NCBI RefSeq assembly: GCF_031453995.1
Contig: NZ_JAVDPZ010000022.1
Span: 1 to 64,000 of the forward strand
Length of the DNA stretch: 64,000 nt
Source: Nitrobacter vulgaris
Lineage (GTDB): Bacteria > Pseudomonadota > Alphaproteobacteria > Rhizobiales > Xanthobacteraceae
Direction: 5' to 3'
Position numbers and translations under genes: made by a program. The stretch's first letter is position 1. Each line of letters starts with the position of its first letter. Of this stretch, positions 27,014-35,625 are shown in pieces. The notes under the pieces were generated by a model. That model did no database searches and was not told where the DNA came from. It saw only the letters and a program-made list of their open reading frames with translations.

Positions 27014-27308
27014 TGGATCGCGCCTGGATACCTGCGGCTACTCCGTGTAGTCGAATGAATCCCGAGGCATTTCTTGCGACAACGCCTTACGGAAGAAACC
27101 AGTCAGTCAACCATCCAGCTGCGAAATTGTAGTGCCTTGGGAGCCATGAGCTTCGACGCGCACTGGACGGATCGACTTATATCCTTGTCTTCCAGACGCC
27201 AAATCGGTGTTGGGCGCTCCTTGCACGAGTCAGTTCATATCCCTCGTAGTTGATGCTCGAACATTCGTCTCAGGTCGATCGAAAGTCAGGCTTGGATGAA
27301 GGTCTTGT

Positions 27309-27322
27309 TTGAGGTGCGTCAA
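27309..27322 (+). promoter_or_regulatory. FixK box upstream of the first CBS-BON gene
   Basis: TTGA-GGTGCG-TCAA has both perfect half sites, 48 bases before the ATG at 27371. The spacing leaves room for a -10 element in the A/T-rich stretch near 27350. Confidence 0.75.
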
Positions 27323-27370
27323 TCATCCGGTTTCATTTCTGGACGAATATTCTCAAAAATGGAGGGTTGA

Positions 27371-28066
27371 ATGCGTGCACATCAGATAATGACCCGCAAG
27401 GTGATCACAGTGTCAGCCGACACGTCCATTCTGGATGCTGCAAACCTTATGTTGCAACAGCACATCAGCGGCCTTCCCGTTGTTGACAAGAGGAGCGGGC
27501 TGATTGGAGTGGTCTCGGAGGGAGATTTTGTGCGACGCAGTGAGATCGGGACGCAGCGTCCGCGCATCAGATGGCTCGAATTTCTGATGGGGGTTTCGGG
27601 AAAAGTGGCCCAGGACTTTGTGCGAGAGCATGGTCGTAAGGTCAGCGAGATTATGACACAAGACGACCTCTGCACCGCAACCGAAGATATGCCGCTTGCG
27701 GAGCTTGTGCGTTTGATGGAGCGCCGTAGTGTCAAGCGTCTGCCCGTGGTGCGTGGACGCACGGTAATTGGGATTGTGACCCGCACCGACCTTCTTCGTG
27801 CCGTCGCAAGCCTCGCAAAGGATGTTCCGGACCCGACGGCAGATGATGATCATATTCGTGACCGTGTGATCGCCTCCATCGATAAGAATGACTGGCGACC
27901 GGCGCAATTGAGCGTCACGGTTCATGATGGAATTGTATATCTTACAGGCGTCATTACGGACGCGCGTTTCCGGCAAGCTGCGATCGTGGCGGCTGAAAAC
28001 GTCCCAGGTGTCAAGGTGGTTCACGACCACCTCTACCTAGGTTCAGCATTCATCGATAATGTCTAG
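27371..28066 (+). CDS. CBS-pair plus BON domain protein (first copy)
   Basis: A 231-residue soluble protein. Two CBS motifs (about 1-60: AHQIMTRKVITVSADTSILDAANLM; and 95-145: VSEIMTQDDLCTATEDMPLAELVRLM) form a Bateman module that normally binds adenine nucleotides. A BON domain (about 160-225, DRVIASIDKNDWRPAQLSVTVHDGIVYLTGVITD) follows. A close relative is encoded at 47027. CBS proteins are hypoxia-induced in other bacteria (for example Hrp1 of M. tuberculosis). It has its own FixK box. An IS5 remnant begins at its stop codon. Confidence 0.9.
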   Translation: MRAHQIMTRKVITVSADTSILDAANLMLQQHISGLPVVDKRSGLIGVVSEGDFVRRSEIGTQRPRIRWLEFLMGVSGKVAQDFVREHGRKVSEIMTQDDLCTATEDMPLAELVRLMERRSVKRLPVVRGRTVIGIVTRTDLLRAVASLAKDVPDPTADDDHIRDRVIASIDKNDWRPAQLSVTVHDGIVYLTGVITDARFRQAAIVAAENVPGVKVVHDHLYLGSAFIDNV

Positions 28067-28531
28067 AAGATGACTGTTGCGACGATGCAGTTTGCGGAGA
28101 AGGTGTGGGCGCATCGGTCGTATCGTGTTGCGATGCGCCGCCAGTCTTTAAGCTTTGCGAACAGGTCTTCGACGTTATGGCGCTGGCCGTAGAGAGCCTC
28201 GCAGGCGTATGGAACTTTACGACTTCGGTTCGACGGGATGCAAGGCGCCAAGCACAAGGCGGGCGCGCTTGTGGTCGCTCATCTGGCCTTCCGAGAGGAG
28301 CACGACGATCGGCCGGCCTTCGCCATGGCAGACAGTATGGAGTTTCAAGTTCAGCTCGCCTTTGGTTCGCCCGATACGACGGGGAACATCGCCACCTTTC
28401 CAGGCTTTCACGTAGAAATGCGCTTTGAGCACCATCGGTACGTCGGCGCCACGTCCTGGAACATCCACCTCCGTAACACCCCTTAGGAGGCTCCCCTTAG
28501 GATATCGACCGAAATATTCTGGCGCGGACAT
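28063..28531 (-). pseudogene. IS5-family transposase remnant
   Basis: Two minus-strand fragments belong to one IS5-type transposase. The central part is PRRIGRTKGELNLKLHTVCH followed by LLSEGQMSDHKRA, and the C-terminal part is ALYGQRHNVEDLFAKLKDWR followed by RYDRCAHTF. They are in different frames, about 30 residues between them are missing and the N terminus is absent. No terminal inverted repeats were seen. The remnant separates the CBS-BON gene from fixK and may have replaced the original fixK promoter. Confidence 0.85.
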
Positions 28532-28572
28532 CTCCGGTAAACCAAGCCATCCCGCATCGAGGAGATGGCGAC

Positions 28573-29259
28573 ATGCATACCGAGACGATCACCGGCCTCA
28601 CTGCTAAGGTTCTCGACATCCCGCACGTCCTGGCGGCCGACCAATTCGGCGAGATCGTCCGCGGCTCGGGAGTGGTTCCAAGCGAATTTTCCTACAGAAA
28701 GGATGAAGAAATCTACGGCGAAGGCGAGCCTTCCGAATACCTCTACCAGACTATCGGCGGCGCAGTCCGTACCTATAAACTGCTGAGCGACGGACGACGG
28801 CAGATCGGCGCATTCCACCTGCCGGGCGATGTCTTTGGCCTCGACCCCGGCTTGGAGCACCGACTCACCGCCGAAGCAATCGTCGATACCACTGTCCGCC
28901 TGGTGCCTCGTCGCAGCCTTGAGAAGGCCGCAGCATCGAACGCCCAAGTTGCCCGCAATCTCTGGACGTTGACGGCAAGCGACCTCCGCCATGCCGAAGA
29001 TCATATGCTGCTTCTTGGCCGCAAGACCGCGATTGAGCGCGTTGCCACTTTCCTCCTGGAAATGGATCGCCGGCTCGCCAAGACCGGCATGATGGCGCTT
29101 CCGATGTGTCGTCGCGACATTGGCGACTACCTCGGTTTGACTCTTGAGACTGTCTCGCGGGCGCTTTCGCAACTCAACGATCAGGGCATCCTGATGTTTT
29201 CGAGCGCTCGCCAAATCGCGCTGCGCAACCGACAGAGGCTGACCGCCATGGAGGCTTGA
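28573..29259 (+). CDS. fixK: FixK-type Crp/Fnr transcription regulator
   Basis: A 228-residue Crp/Fnr regulator: cNMP-like sensory domain (about 35-130, EEIYGEGEPSEYLYQTIGGAVRTYKLLSDGRRQIGAFHLPGD), long dimer helix, and C-terminal HTH with the recognition helix RRDIGDYLGLTLETVSRALSQL. The Glu and Ser-Arg there are the residues that read TTGA half sites. It lacks the N-terminal cysteine cluster of FNR, so it cannot sense oxygen itself; in Bradyrhizobium FixK is turned on by FixLJ. The fixLJ pair is at 48541. At least six boxes of the type it should bind occur in the window. Confidence 0.9.
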   Translation: MHTETITGLTAKVLDIPHVLAADQFGEIVRGSGVVPSEFSYRKDEEIYGEGEPSEYLYQTIGGAVRTYKLLSDGRRQIGAFHLPGDVFGLDPGLEHRLTAEAIVDTTVRLVPRRSLEKAAASNAQVARNLWTLTASDLRHAEDHMLLLGRKTAIERVATFLLEMDRRLAKTGMMALPMCRRDIGDYLGLTLETVSRALSQLNDQGILMFSSARQIALRNRQRLTAMEA

Positions 29260-29311
29260 GGTTACCGGCCCACGGTTCACCCGGCGCATCATGATGAATG
29301 AGGAGCTTCCA

Positions 29312-29563
29312 ATGAAAAACTATCGCGTCTCGTTCTACAAGGATCTGCTGAATTCAAACGGCCATAATTTCAGGTGCCTTCAGCGTCAGATCGATGTTGT
29401 GTCAGATGATCCCTCTCAGGCGCTGATCTTGGCAAAACAGGAAATCGGCAGCGAGCGCCTGAACATCGACTCCGTCAAGGTGGTGCACCTAGCGAATGGC
29501 TATTCGCCTCGCACCAGCAGGCAAATGTTTGTCGCCAGTAGGACTTGCGACGATGCGGCTTAA
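29312..29563 (+). CDS. Small protein downstream of fixK, unknown function
   Basis: An 83-residue soluble protein beginning MKNYRVSFYKDLLNSNGHNF, with GAGGAGC before the ATG at 29312. It lies 52 bases after fixK and is likely co-transcribed. The middle part, DDPSQALILAKQEIGSE, resembles small single-domain proteins that track stress genes in this group, but I cannot name a family. Confidence 0.65.
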   Translation: MKNYRVSFYKDLLNSNGHNFRCLQRQIDVVSDDPSQALILAKQEIGSERLNIDSVKVVHLANGYSPRTSRQMFVASRTCDDAA

Positions 29564-29889
29564 GCAATCGTGAGGGTTCGCACCCATCGAAGCGACGTAA
29601 GCGATCGATCAAGCCAGGTTCGTAGCCGTGGAGATCCGTCATCGTCGATCGTCCCTGGGTTGTCGGCAGCGGCTTGCTGCTGTTGGCACGGACCAACGAT
29701 GACGGTCGTTCGCATTACGCGCGGTGTTGTTGACGACAGTCGGATCAGTCTTTGAACAGCGACGAGCGCAACCAATCGCGGGACACGCCCCGCTCGACCA
29801 ACTCATTATCCTCCGTTGAAATCTCACGTTCGACGCCAACCTGCTCTTTCTCGACCTGCGCATGCCGGTTGAGAAGCTTTCTGTCGACT

Positions 29890-30115
29890 TGGATTATGCG
29901 TGCAACTCGTCACTTCAATGAAGCGTCCGGCCTGTCAGTTTCGACGGTGCATCGCATCTGGAGCGCATTCTCTCTGTAACCTCATCGAAGCGAGACCTTC
30001 AAACTCTCGACCGATCATAGTTCGTTGAGAAGGTACGCGACATCGTTGGCCTCTACCTTGATCCACCGGAGCGCGCTTTGGTGCTTTGCGTCGATGGTCG
30101 CTCGCCATCTCAACA
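29890..30115 (+). pseudogene. IS630-family transposase remnant
   Basis: Pieces of an IS630 transposase can be read in shifting frames: ATRHFNEASGLSVSTVHRIW (the helix-turn-helix region) and, about 75 bases further on, EKVRDIVGLYLDPPERALVL followed by CVDG (the start of the catalytic domain). The remainder of the gene is gone. The 29564-29890 stretch before it holds nothing else recognisable. Confidence 0.8.
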
Positions 30116-30182
30116 CGATGTCGAATGATGTTCCACAATAGCATGGCCAACTGATGATTCTCGGCACCCCGAAAGGTCGACC

Positions 30183-30196
30183 TTGATCAAAGTCAA
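30183..30196 (+). promoter_or_regulatory. FixK box upstream of the first alcohol dehydrogenase
   Basis: TTGA-TCAAAG-TCAA with perfect half sites, 61 bases before the ATG at 30258. The same core arrangement (TTGATCAA-GTCAA) recurs before the second dehydrogenase at 43184. Confidence 0.8.
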
Positions 30197-30257
30197 CATG
30201 CGACGCTGCGAACCAGATCTTACTAACATCAAGCAACGCATTGGATCGGAGCATTCC

Positions 30258-31294
30258 ATGAAGGCGCTCGTCTACCATGGACCCGGGCATAAGACGCTCG
30301 AAGATCGTCCCAAGCCGGAAATACAGTCTGCGGGAGATGCTATCGTCAAGATCGTGAAAACGACCATCTGCGGCACGGACCTCCATATTCTGAAAGGCGA
30401 CGTGCCGACCTGTACGCCGGGTCGTATTCTGGACACGAGGGTGTGGGTATCATCGATTCAATTGGCGCCGGTGTCACGACCTTCAAACCAGGCGACCATG
30501 TCCTCATTTCCTGCATTTCCTCCTGTGGCAAATGCGAATACTGCCGTCGAGGTCTCTATTCCCACTGCACCACCGGCGGCTGGATCCTCGGCAACGAAAT
30601 CGATGGGACGCAAGCCGAATATGTTCGGACCCCGCACGCCGATACAAGTCTTTATCACATTCCGACTGACCCCGATGAAGAAGCGCTCGTCATGTTGAGC
30701 GATATTTTGCCGACCGGATTCGAATGCGGCGTTCTGAACGGCAAGGTGGTGCCGGGATCAACCGTCGCGATCGTGGGAGCCGGGCCGATCGGTCTTGCCG
30801 CATTGCTGACAGCGAAGTTCTATTCCCCCGCCAAACTCATCATGATCGATCTTGATGACAAGCGTCTCAAAATCGCCAAGATATTCGGCGCTTCGCAGAC
30901 GATCAATAGCGCGAGCGGAAAGGTTGCCAACGAGGTGAAAGCATTAACCGATGGTAAAGGTGTCGATACGGCGATCGAGGCGGTCGGCATTCCCGCTACC
31001 TTTGTGCTTTGCCAGGACATCATCGCCCCCGGAGGCATCATCGCCAACATTGGAGTGCACGGCAGTAAAGTGGATCTGCACCTAGAGAGATTATGGTCGC
31101 ATAATATTTCAATTACGACCCGACTGGTCGATACGGTCACGACGCCTATGCTTCTCAAGACGGTGCAATCTAACAAGCTCAATCCTGCCCAATTGATTAC
31201 GCATCGATTCTCCCTCGACCAAATCCTTAGGGCGTATGACACATTCAGCCGCGCTGCGGACACGGGTGCGCTGAAAGTGATCATCGCGGCCTGA
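30258..31294 (+). pseudogene. Zinc-dependent alcohol dehydrogenase, interrupted by a one-base frameshift
   Basis: A medium-chain NAD-dependent dehydrogenase (COG1063 type). The frame starting MKALVYHGPGHKTLED with TTICGTDLHILKGDVPTCTPGRIL runs to about 30431. The sequence then reads CTGGACACGAG where the family's GHEGVG motif needs one more G (CTG GGA CAC GAG). The other frame continues with GIIDSIGAGVTTFKPGDHVL, the structural zinc cysteines (CGKCEYCRRGLYSHC), the Rossmann motif VGAGPIGLAALLT and a normal C terminus. Apart from this single base the gene looks intact, so it is a very recent lesion, a phase-variable G run, or a sequencing error. It has a perfect FixK box upstream. Confidence 0.85.
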
Positions 31295-31413
31295 CTCCTT
31301 TGGCAGTGGCTTGTTTCGTGCCAATCATTCCCGATGGACGCAATAGATAATCTTATCTGCTCGGGAAAGGAACGAGGCAAACGGCCTCTTTAAGATGTAG
31401 GAATTTTGTGGAA

Positions 31414-31429
31414 CGTATCGTTCGATACG
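31414..31429. other. Perfect 7-2-7 palindrome after the first dehydrogenase
   Basis: CGTATCG-TT-CGATACG lies between the dehydrogenase stop (31294) and the convergent universal stress gene (stop 31510). It could act as a bidirectional transcription stop or a protein site; there is no T tract. Confidence 0.4.
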
Positions 31430-31509
31430 GCTGCATGCAGATCTGCTTCAAAGACCCTGCCGCTACGGGATAAACACTACTCACGCCGGCGAGCGCAGCC
31501 AACAAGATC

Positions 31510-32343
31510 CTAATGCGACATAAAAACAGGAACCGTCATCGCCGCCAGTATTCCGCGTGTGGCGCCGCCAAGGATAAATTCGCGCAGACGAGAATGCCCA
31601 TAGCCACCCATCACAAGTAGACTCGCCGAACAGTCAACAACATGCGACAGAATCAGGCTCGGCACATCGATGTCAGCGGCGGGTGTTCTTCTCACTTCGA
31701 TGTTGATATCGTGCCGGACCAGGTGCCTGCCGATGTCAATAACGCCAACACCACTTTCGTTGGCGGTCTTTTCATTCTCGACAATAAACAATTCGACGGC
31801 GTTGGCTTTCCTCAATAAAGGTAACGCATCATTGATCGCACGCACTGCGGCGCGACCTCCATCCCAACAGCACACAACCCGGTCCAGCTTCAACCCCTCG
31901 TGCTGGATGTAAGGGACAATAATGAGCGGCCGACCAGAATCAAACAGCGTCGCCTCGATCAAAGTGTCGTTATCGATGCCGTTATCATCGTCCGATTGCA
32001 TGATGACGCTCAGATCGAAACACCGCGCCATCTCCGAAAAAGTTCTGGACGGTCCAAATTCAGTTTGCAGCAAAAGCCGCGGTTCAGCCAGAAGGTCGCT
32101 GCGCTTCATGGCGGACTTAAAACGATCAATTGCGCCGCGCGCTGCTGTTTCACTTTCCGCAAGTAGGTTGGCGAGAGCATCTGCGGGCAAAGTCGGAGCA
32201 ATATAGTTGGGAATGCTTGCTGCAAAAGCAAAGGAGACACCCGTCAGATAGGCGGAAAACATCTCAGCTATCGAAACAGCAAAATCGCGGCCGATATCCC
32301 GGGACGGGTTGCTCTCCAAATGCAGGATAATGTCTTTTATCAT
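31510..32343 (-). CDS. Universal stress protein, tandem type (second copy)
   Basis: A 277-residue two-domain UspA-family protein starting MIKDIILHLESNPSRDIGRD at the ATG 32343. The second domain begins LDRVVCCWDGGRAAVRAINDALP and ends LLVMGGYGHSRLREFILGGATRGILAAMTVPVFMSH with the G-2x-G-9x-G-T nucleotide loop. I found no FixK box in the 110 bases upstream, unlike its two relatives in the window. It may depend on another promoter. Confidence 0.9.
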   Translation of the reverse strand: MIKDIILHLESNPSRDIGRDFAVSIAEMFSAYLTGVSFAFAASIPNYIAPTLPADALANLLAESETAARGAIDRFKSAMKRSDLLAEPRLLLQTEFGPSRTFSEMARCFDLSVIMQSDDDNGIDNDTLIEATLFDSGRPLIIVPYIQHEGLKLDRVVCCWDGGRAAVRAINDALPLLRKANAVELFIVENEKTANESGVGVIDIGRHLVRHDINIEVRRTPAADIDVPSLILSHVVDCSASLLVMGGYGHSRLREFILGGATRGILAAMTVPVFMSH

Positions 32344-32451
32344 AGAATCGCTCCCAATCGATATAATGAAGAATGATATATGATGACATGAAGTCACCGG
32401 CTCATTCGAGCGTTGGAATCGCAATCGCCTGTCCTTGTCGCGTGTATGTTT

Positions 32452-32700
32452 TCAAGTTCGAAGTTTACGATTTTGATGAGGACGGGCGCTATAGTTCTCG
32501 GTGAGCTGTCTTCTGCGTCGTGGACACGCCAAATCGTCGCCAGACGTTTCGGCTTTTCGCGAAGGAAAACTCTCTGGTATTCGGCGTGTTGAGGTCAAGT
32601 GCCGTCGGACAAGGCGGCGCGCCAAAGTGACGTTAGCTTTCTGCCGACCGCACCGTTTGACGATGTTCATTGCCCACGCTTGCAGCCAGGACAATTTCTC
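32452..32700 (-). pseudogene. Possible IS110-family transposase remnant
   Basis: The minus-strand fragment SWLQAWAMNIVKRCGRQKAN followed by VTLARRL resembles the C-terminal end of IS110/IS1111 transposases (LKAWGMKIAKRRGLKKAKVA type). The reading then shifts, with a DGT triplet recognisable in another frame. The fragment is short and the call is tentative. Confidence 0.4.
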
Positions 32701-32753
32701 TTAGGGAGAAGAGCTTGAAGCGTCCCGCCTCAGGGATCAGGAGCCAAGTACGA

Positions 32754-33494
32754 TCAGCTTTTGACGAGAATCTGAAAGGTCATCATGGCTACAAGACCAA
32801 GTACGACCGATGTGGCAACATTTGAGTGCGGCGCGTCCTTGAAGGCGTCTGATAGAAGCTCTCCGACGGCGACCCAAATCATCGCGCCCGCAGCGAAGCC
32901 AAGGCCAAAAGGAAGGACGGGCTCAAAAGCGGCAACGAACATAAAGGCAGGAACAGCAAATAGGGGTTGAGGCATGCTGGAGAAGATGCTCCAAGCTGCT
33001 GACTTCCACACGCGCACGCCCTGTGGAATAAGCACCAAGCTAATCGCAAGACCTTCCGGTATGTTGTGGATAGCAATTGCTCCCGTGACAAAAGTCGCAA
33101 GCTTTTCGTCTCCGCCGAATGACACCCCAACGCCGATTCCCTCGGCCATCGAGTGCAGCGTCATGACTGCAACGATCAATGCAGCTTTGCTAGCGCCAGC
33201 TCCTCTGAGTTCACCGACGTGGAGATCGCTGCGAACCTGTAGCAGACAAGAGCTGACGGCAACGAGCAAAGCACCGATCACGAGGCCCGCAACAGTCCAG
33301 GATGCATGGATCGCGCTTCCCTCTGTAATTAGTGCATGGCTCGCACCGAGCATAAGGCCTGCGGCAATCCCATTGGATACCCCCAGCCACCGCCGACTCA
33401 TCTGCTTGATGAACAGAAACGGTAATGCGCCTAGTCCAGTGGCGATTGCCGTCACCAACGCCGCGAGAAATACAATCCCTACCGAAGCTGTCAT
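32754..33494 (-). CDS. ZIP family metal transporter
   Basis: A 246-residue inner-membrane metal importer of the ZIP/ZupT kind with about eight hydrophobic segments. The conserved metal-site helices are LHSMAEGIGVGVSFGG (helix IV, His-Ser-x-x-Glu-Gly) and AIAIHNIPEGLAISLVLIPQG (helix V, His-Asn-x-Pro-Glu-Gly). The ATG at 33494 (MTASVGIVFLAALV) is chosen; the frame stays open to 33866 but those residues are basic and not transporter-like. Zinc, iron or manganese are possible substrates. There is no Zur-like box upstream. Confidence 0.9.
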   Translation of the reverse strand: MTASVGIVFLAALVTAIATGLGALPFLFIKQMSRRWLGVSNGIAAGLMLGASHALITEGSAIHASWTVAGLVIGALLVAVSSCLLQVRSDLHVGELRGAGASKAALIVAVMTLHSMAEGIGVGVSFGGDEKLATFVTGAIAIHNIPEGLAISLVLIPQGVRVWKSAAWSIFSSMPQPLFAVPAFMFVAAFEPVLPFGLGFAAGAMIWVAVGELLSDAFKDAPHSNVATSVVLGLVAMMTFQILVKS

Positions 33495-33613
33495 AGATAT
33501 TCCATGCAACTGGGACGATCCATAGGTCAATGCTATTCCGTTCGCATTCGCTCCGTGCCGCCGCTCAATACTGCCCCTAGATCGAGCCATTCCTGGCAGA
33601 AGGTTCTCGACAA

Positions 33614-33850
33614 TTAGCCCGAACGGACTCGAGCGCCCCGGTTGTCGATGGCTTGTACGTAGATCTGGTTGACGGTCAACCAGTGCGGCACCGAGTAAAA
33701 GATCTTCTTCTCGGACCTCGACGGAATAATCGGGATGAACCCTTGTCGTTTCCACTCGGCATGTTCGAACGGTTCGCTCGGCAGCGGGGCCAGCGTGGTG
33801 CATTCGATTTCGTCGAACAGCCACCGGCATGATTTTTCGGTATGGCGCAT
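33614..33850 (-). CDS. Short hypothetical protein, possibly a remnant
   Basis: A 78-residue frame beginning MRHTEKSCRWLFDEIECTTL with a compositionally protein-like middle (EHAEWKRQGFIPIIPSRSEKKIFYSVPHWLTVNQIYV). I cannot assign a family. It may be the intact start of a longer gene whose tail was lost, since it stops 120 bases before the ZIP gene with no clear intergenic signals. Confidence 0.4.
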   Translation of the reverse strand: MRHTEKSCRWLFDEIECTTLAPLPSEPFEHAEWKRQGFIPIIPSRSEKKIFYSVPHWLTVNQIYVQAIDNRGARVRSG

Positions 33851-33945
33851 TCAGCTCCTCGAGCAACCGTCGATCGCTGTATTGAGATCAGTCAGACTGA
33901 AAAAACCGCTCAAGAGAAAAGCCGCAAGTTCCTAGGCTCGACGCC

Positions 33946-33959
33946 TTGACACAAATCAA
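33946..33959 (+). promoter_or_regulatory. FixK box upstream of the cytochrome c gene
   Basis: TTGA-CACAAA-TCAA, both half sites perfect, 57 bases before the ATG at 34017. Confidence 0.78.
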
Positions 33960-34016
33960 TAAGATGGACCAGCGTTATGGTATCTACTAAATTCAGCTCT
34001 TTGCTTAGGAAAAACA

Positions 34017-34343
34017 ATGCGGATTGCTAGCTCATTGTTGTTTTTTGCGTTGTCACTGATCTTCACCTTAGGATCATCACAACGCATAGAAGCCGCCAAT
34101 GTCGAGCAAGGTCGACGCTTGGCGTTGCTTTATTGCGCAGGATGTCACGCGATTGACAAGGTGAGTCCCAGCCCACTTCGGATTGCACCGCCATTTCGGA
34201 ACTTGCACCAACGCTATCCCGTCGAGACGCTTGAGGAAGCCTTGGCTGAAGGGATCATAACCGGGCATCCCAGTATGCCACAGTTCCAATTCGAAGCCGA
34301 TCAGATCAATGATTTCATCGCGTTTCTTAAATCCCTGGAGTAA
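34017..34343 (+). CDS. Small class I c-type cytochrome
   Basis: A 108-residue periplasmic monoheme cytochrome. A signal peptide (SSLLFFALSLIFTLGSSQRIEA) is followed by the heme-binding CAGCH at about residues 40-44, and a methionine axial ligand is likely in GHPSMPQFQFEADQINDFIAFLKSL. The size and the short MPQF segment resemble small cytochromes that carry electrons to terminal oxidases. Its FixK box predicts expression at low oxygen. Confidence 0.88.
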   Translation: MRIASSLLFFALSLIFTLGSSQRIEAANVEQGRRLALLYCAGCHAIDKVSPSPLRIAPPFRNLHQRYPVETLEEALAEGIITGHPSMPQFQFEADQINDFIAFLKSLE

Positions 34344-34566
34344 TCTGTAACGCTCATTGCGAGTTAGCATGACGCATGTTTGCGTCTGCCCATAGACCGG
34401 GCAAGTTCGAAGACCGTTGAGCACAAATGACATCGAAAACGCGGTTTGCGTAACGGTTGGGGGGCGGTTCGTACGTTGATAGCGCATACTTATCGGCTAC
34501 GACTCTGGATGGCAGAGTATTGATCGATAGAGTCAACCGCAAAACCTGCGAAGAAGGACTACCGTC

Positions 34567-35034
34567 TCATGGTCTGGCAGCCGGATCGAAGACTTGATTG
34601 CTGAATGGGGACGACGTTGGCACCTTAATCACGATAAATCCGCGACCGATCGATTGGTGACAACCGTTACATGCCGCTGTCATCTCACTGAAAGCGGACG
34701 CGAACTTGTTGGGTTCTTTCTTCTGAATAGCCTCGCCAAGCCGTCGAACTGGCTCCGCCATAACTGTCATATCGGAAACCGGGATTCCCGGATAAAGCGT
34801 CGCCGCATCCTGAAAACTCTCCTTAATCCGGTCCATCTCATAGGCGGCGAGCTCCCAGTTCCGCAACTTGCCCGCAAATGATAGCTTGAAGTGGCGAAGC
34901 TGCATTGTTCCCATGATGTCGCCAAGGTGAGGAATATAGTTCCCATTTGGCAATCCGCCCGTCGATTGCGCAGCAGCGAAAGATGCGAATATCGCGCCGG
35001 CGCATGAAACAATAATCAACGTACGAGATGTCAT
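34567..35034 (-). CDS. Exported monoheme cytochrome-like protein
   Basis: A 155-residue protein with a signal peptide (RTLIIVSCAGAIFASFAAAQ), a helical body (YIPHLGDIMGTMQLRHFKLSFAGKLRNWELAAYEMDRI) and a C-terminal heme-binding CNGCH at about residue 126. The heme motif near the C terminus of a four-helix body recalls cytochrome c prime-like folds. No axial ligand can be named with confidence. It is convergent with the other cytochrome gene. Confidence 0.8.
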   Translation of the reverse strand: MTSRTLIIVSCAGAIFASFAAAQSTGGLPNGNYIPHLGDIMGTMQLRHFKLSFAGKLRNWELAAYEMDRIKESFQDAATLYPGIPVSDMTVMAEPVRRLGEAIQKKEPNKFASAFSEMTAACNGCHQSIGRGFIVIKVPTSSPFSNQVFDPAARP

Positions 35035-35199
35035 CCCGCCCCTCCATCTGCCAATGATTTTGTCGCCGGCAAAACGCCTATTCGATCGAGAGATCCGTGA
35101 AGATGATATCGTCGCTGCTCACGCGCCCAGCGAATCGTACCCGGGCTCGCGAAGCGCGCTGTCATCATAATGAACGCGAGCTCTTCGCCACTATCTGCC

Positions 35200-35547
35200 T
35201 CAGAAGTCGCAATCACGGAATTGCTTTGAGGCAAGCCGGAACCGTGAGCCTACCTGGATAAAATCAACGTCGAGGCATTGGTGTTCTCGTCGGAAATCGC
35301 TGAGGCCATCGCACCGAAGATATTCGAGGTGTATCCGCCAACGTCTCTCGGCTGGAGAATAGGTTCCGAAATGATGCTGCGCCTTGGCCGGTCCCTTGCA
35401 GATTGTCGCTATATAGTTACGGATCTGGGGCGGCAGTTGATCTATGTGGCGGGGATTATAGGGATGATCCGTAAAAGGGGAACTGACCGCCAGCAGCTTG
35501 CTCGCAAGGAGAAGAGAACACGACAACAAGAGGGTACGGACAATCAT
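35200..35547 (-). CDS. Exported small protein of unknown function
   Basis: A 115-residue protein with a signal peptide (VRTLLLSCSLLLASKLLA) and a compact body, HIDQLPPQIRNYIATICKGP, with four cysteines. It stands upstream of the second cytochrome on the same strand. No known family; the coding pattern and signal peptide support a real gene. The 165 bases between it and the cytochrome contain no clear gene. Confidence 0.65.
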   Translation of the reverse strand: MIVRTLLLSCSLLLASKLLAVSSPFTDHPYNPRHIDQLPPQIRNYIATICKGPAKAQHHFGTYSPAERRWRIHLEYLRCDGLSDFRREHQCLDVDFIQVGSRFRLASKQFRDCDF

Positions 35548-35625
35548 TCGATCTCCTCCTAACAGAACCTTTCGCCAATCGTGCGCGTACCACCATTATT
35601 GATCCAGGAACGTTTGAACCACGCT

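Noticed and set aside
33495..33866. N-terminal extension of the ZIP transporter
   Set aside because: The residues are basic and not membrane-like, whereas a normal ZIP N terminus starts at 33494.
35221..35234. FixK-like site TTGC-N6-GCAA upstream of the second cytochrome
   Set aside because: It lies inside the end of the gene at 35200 and 187 bases from the next start, and only fits the loosest form of the consensus.
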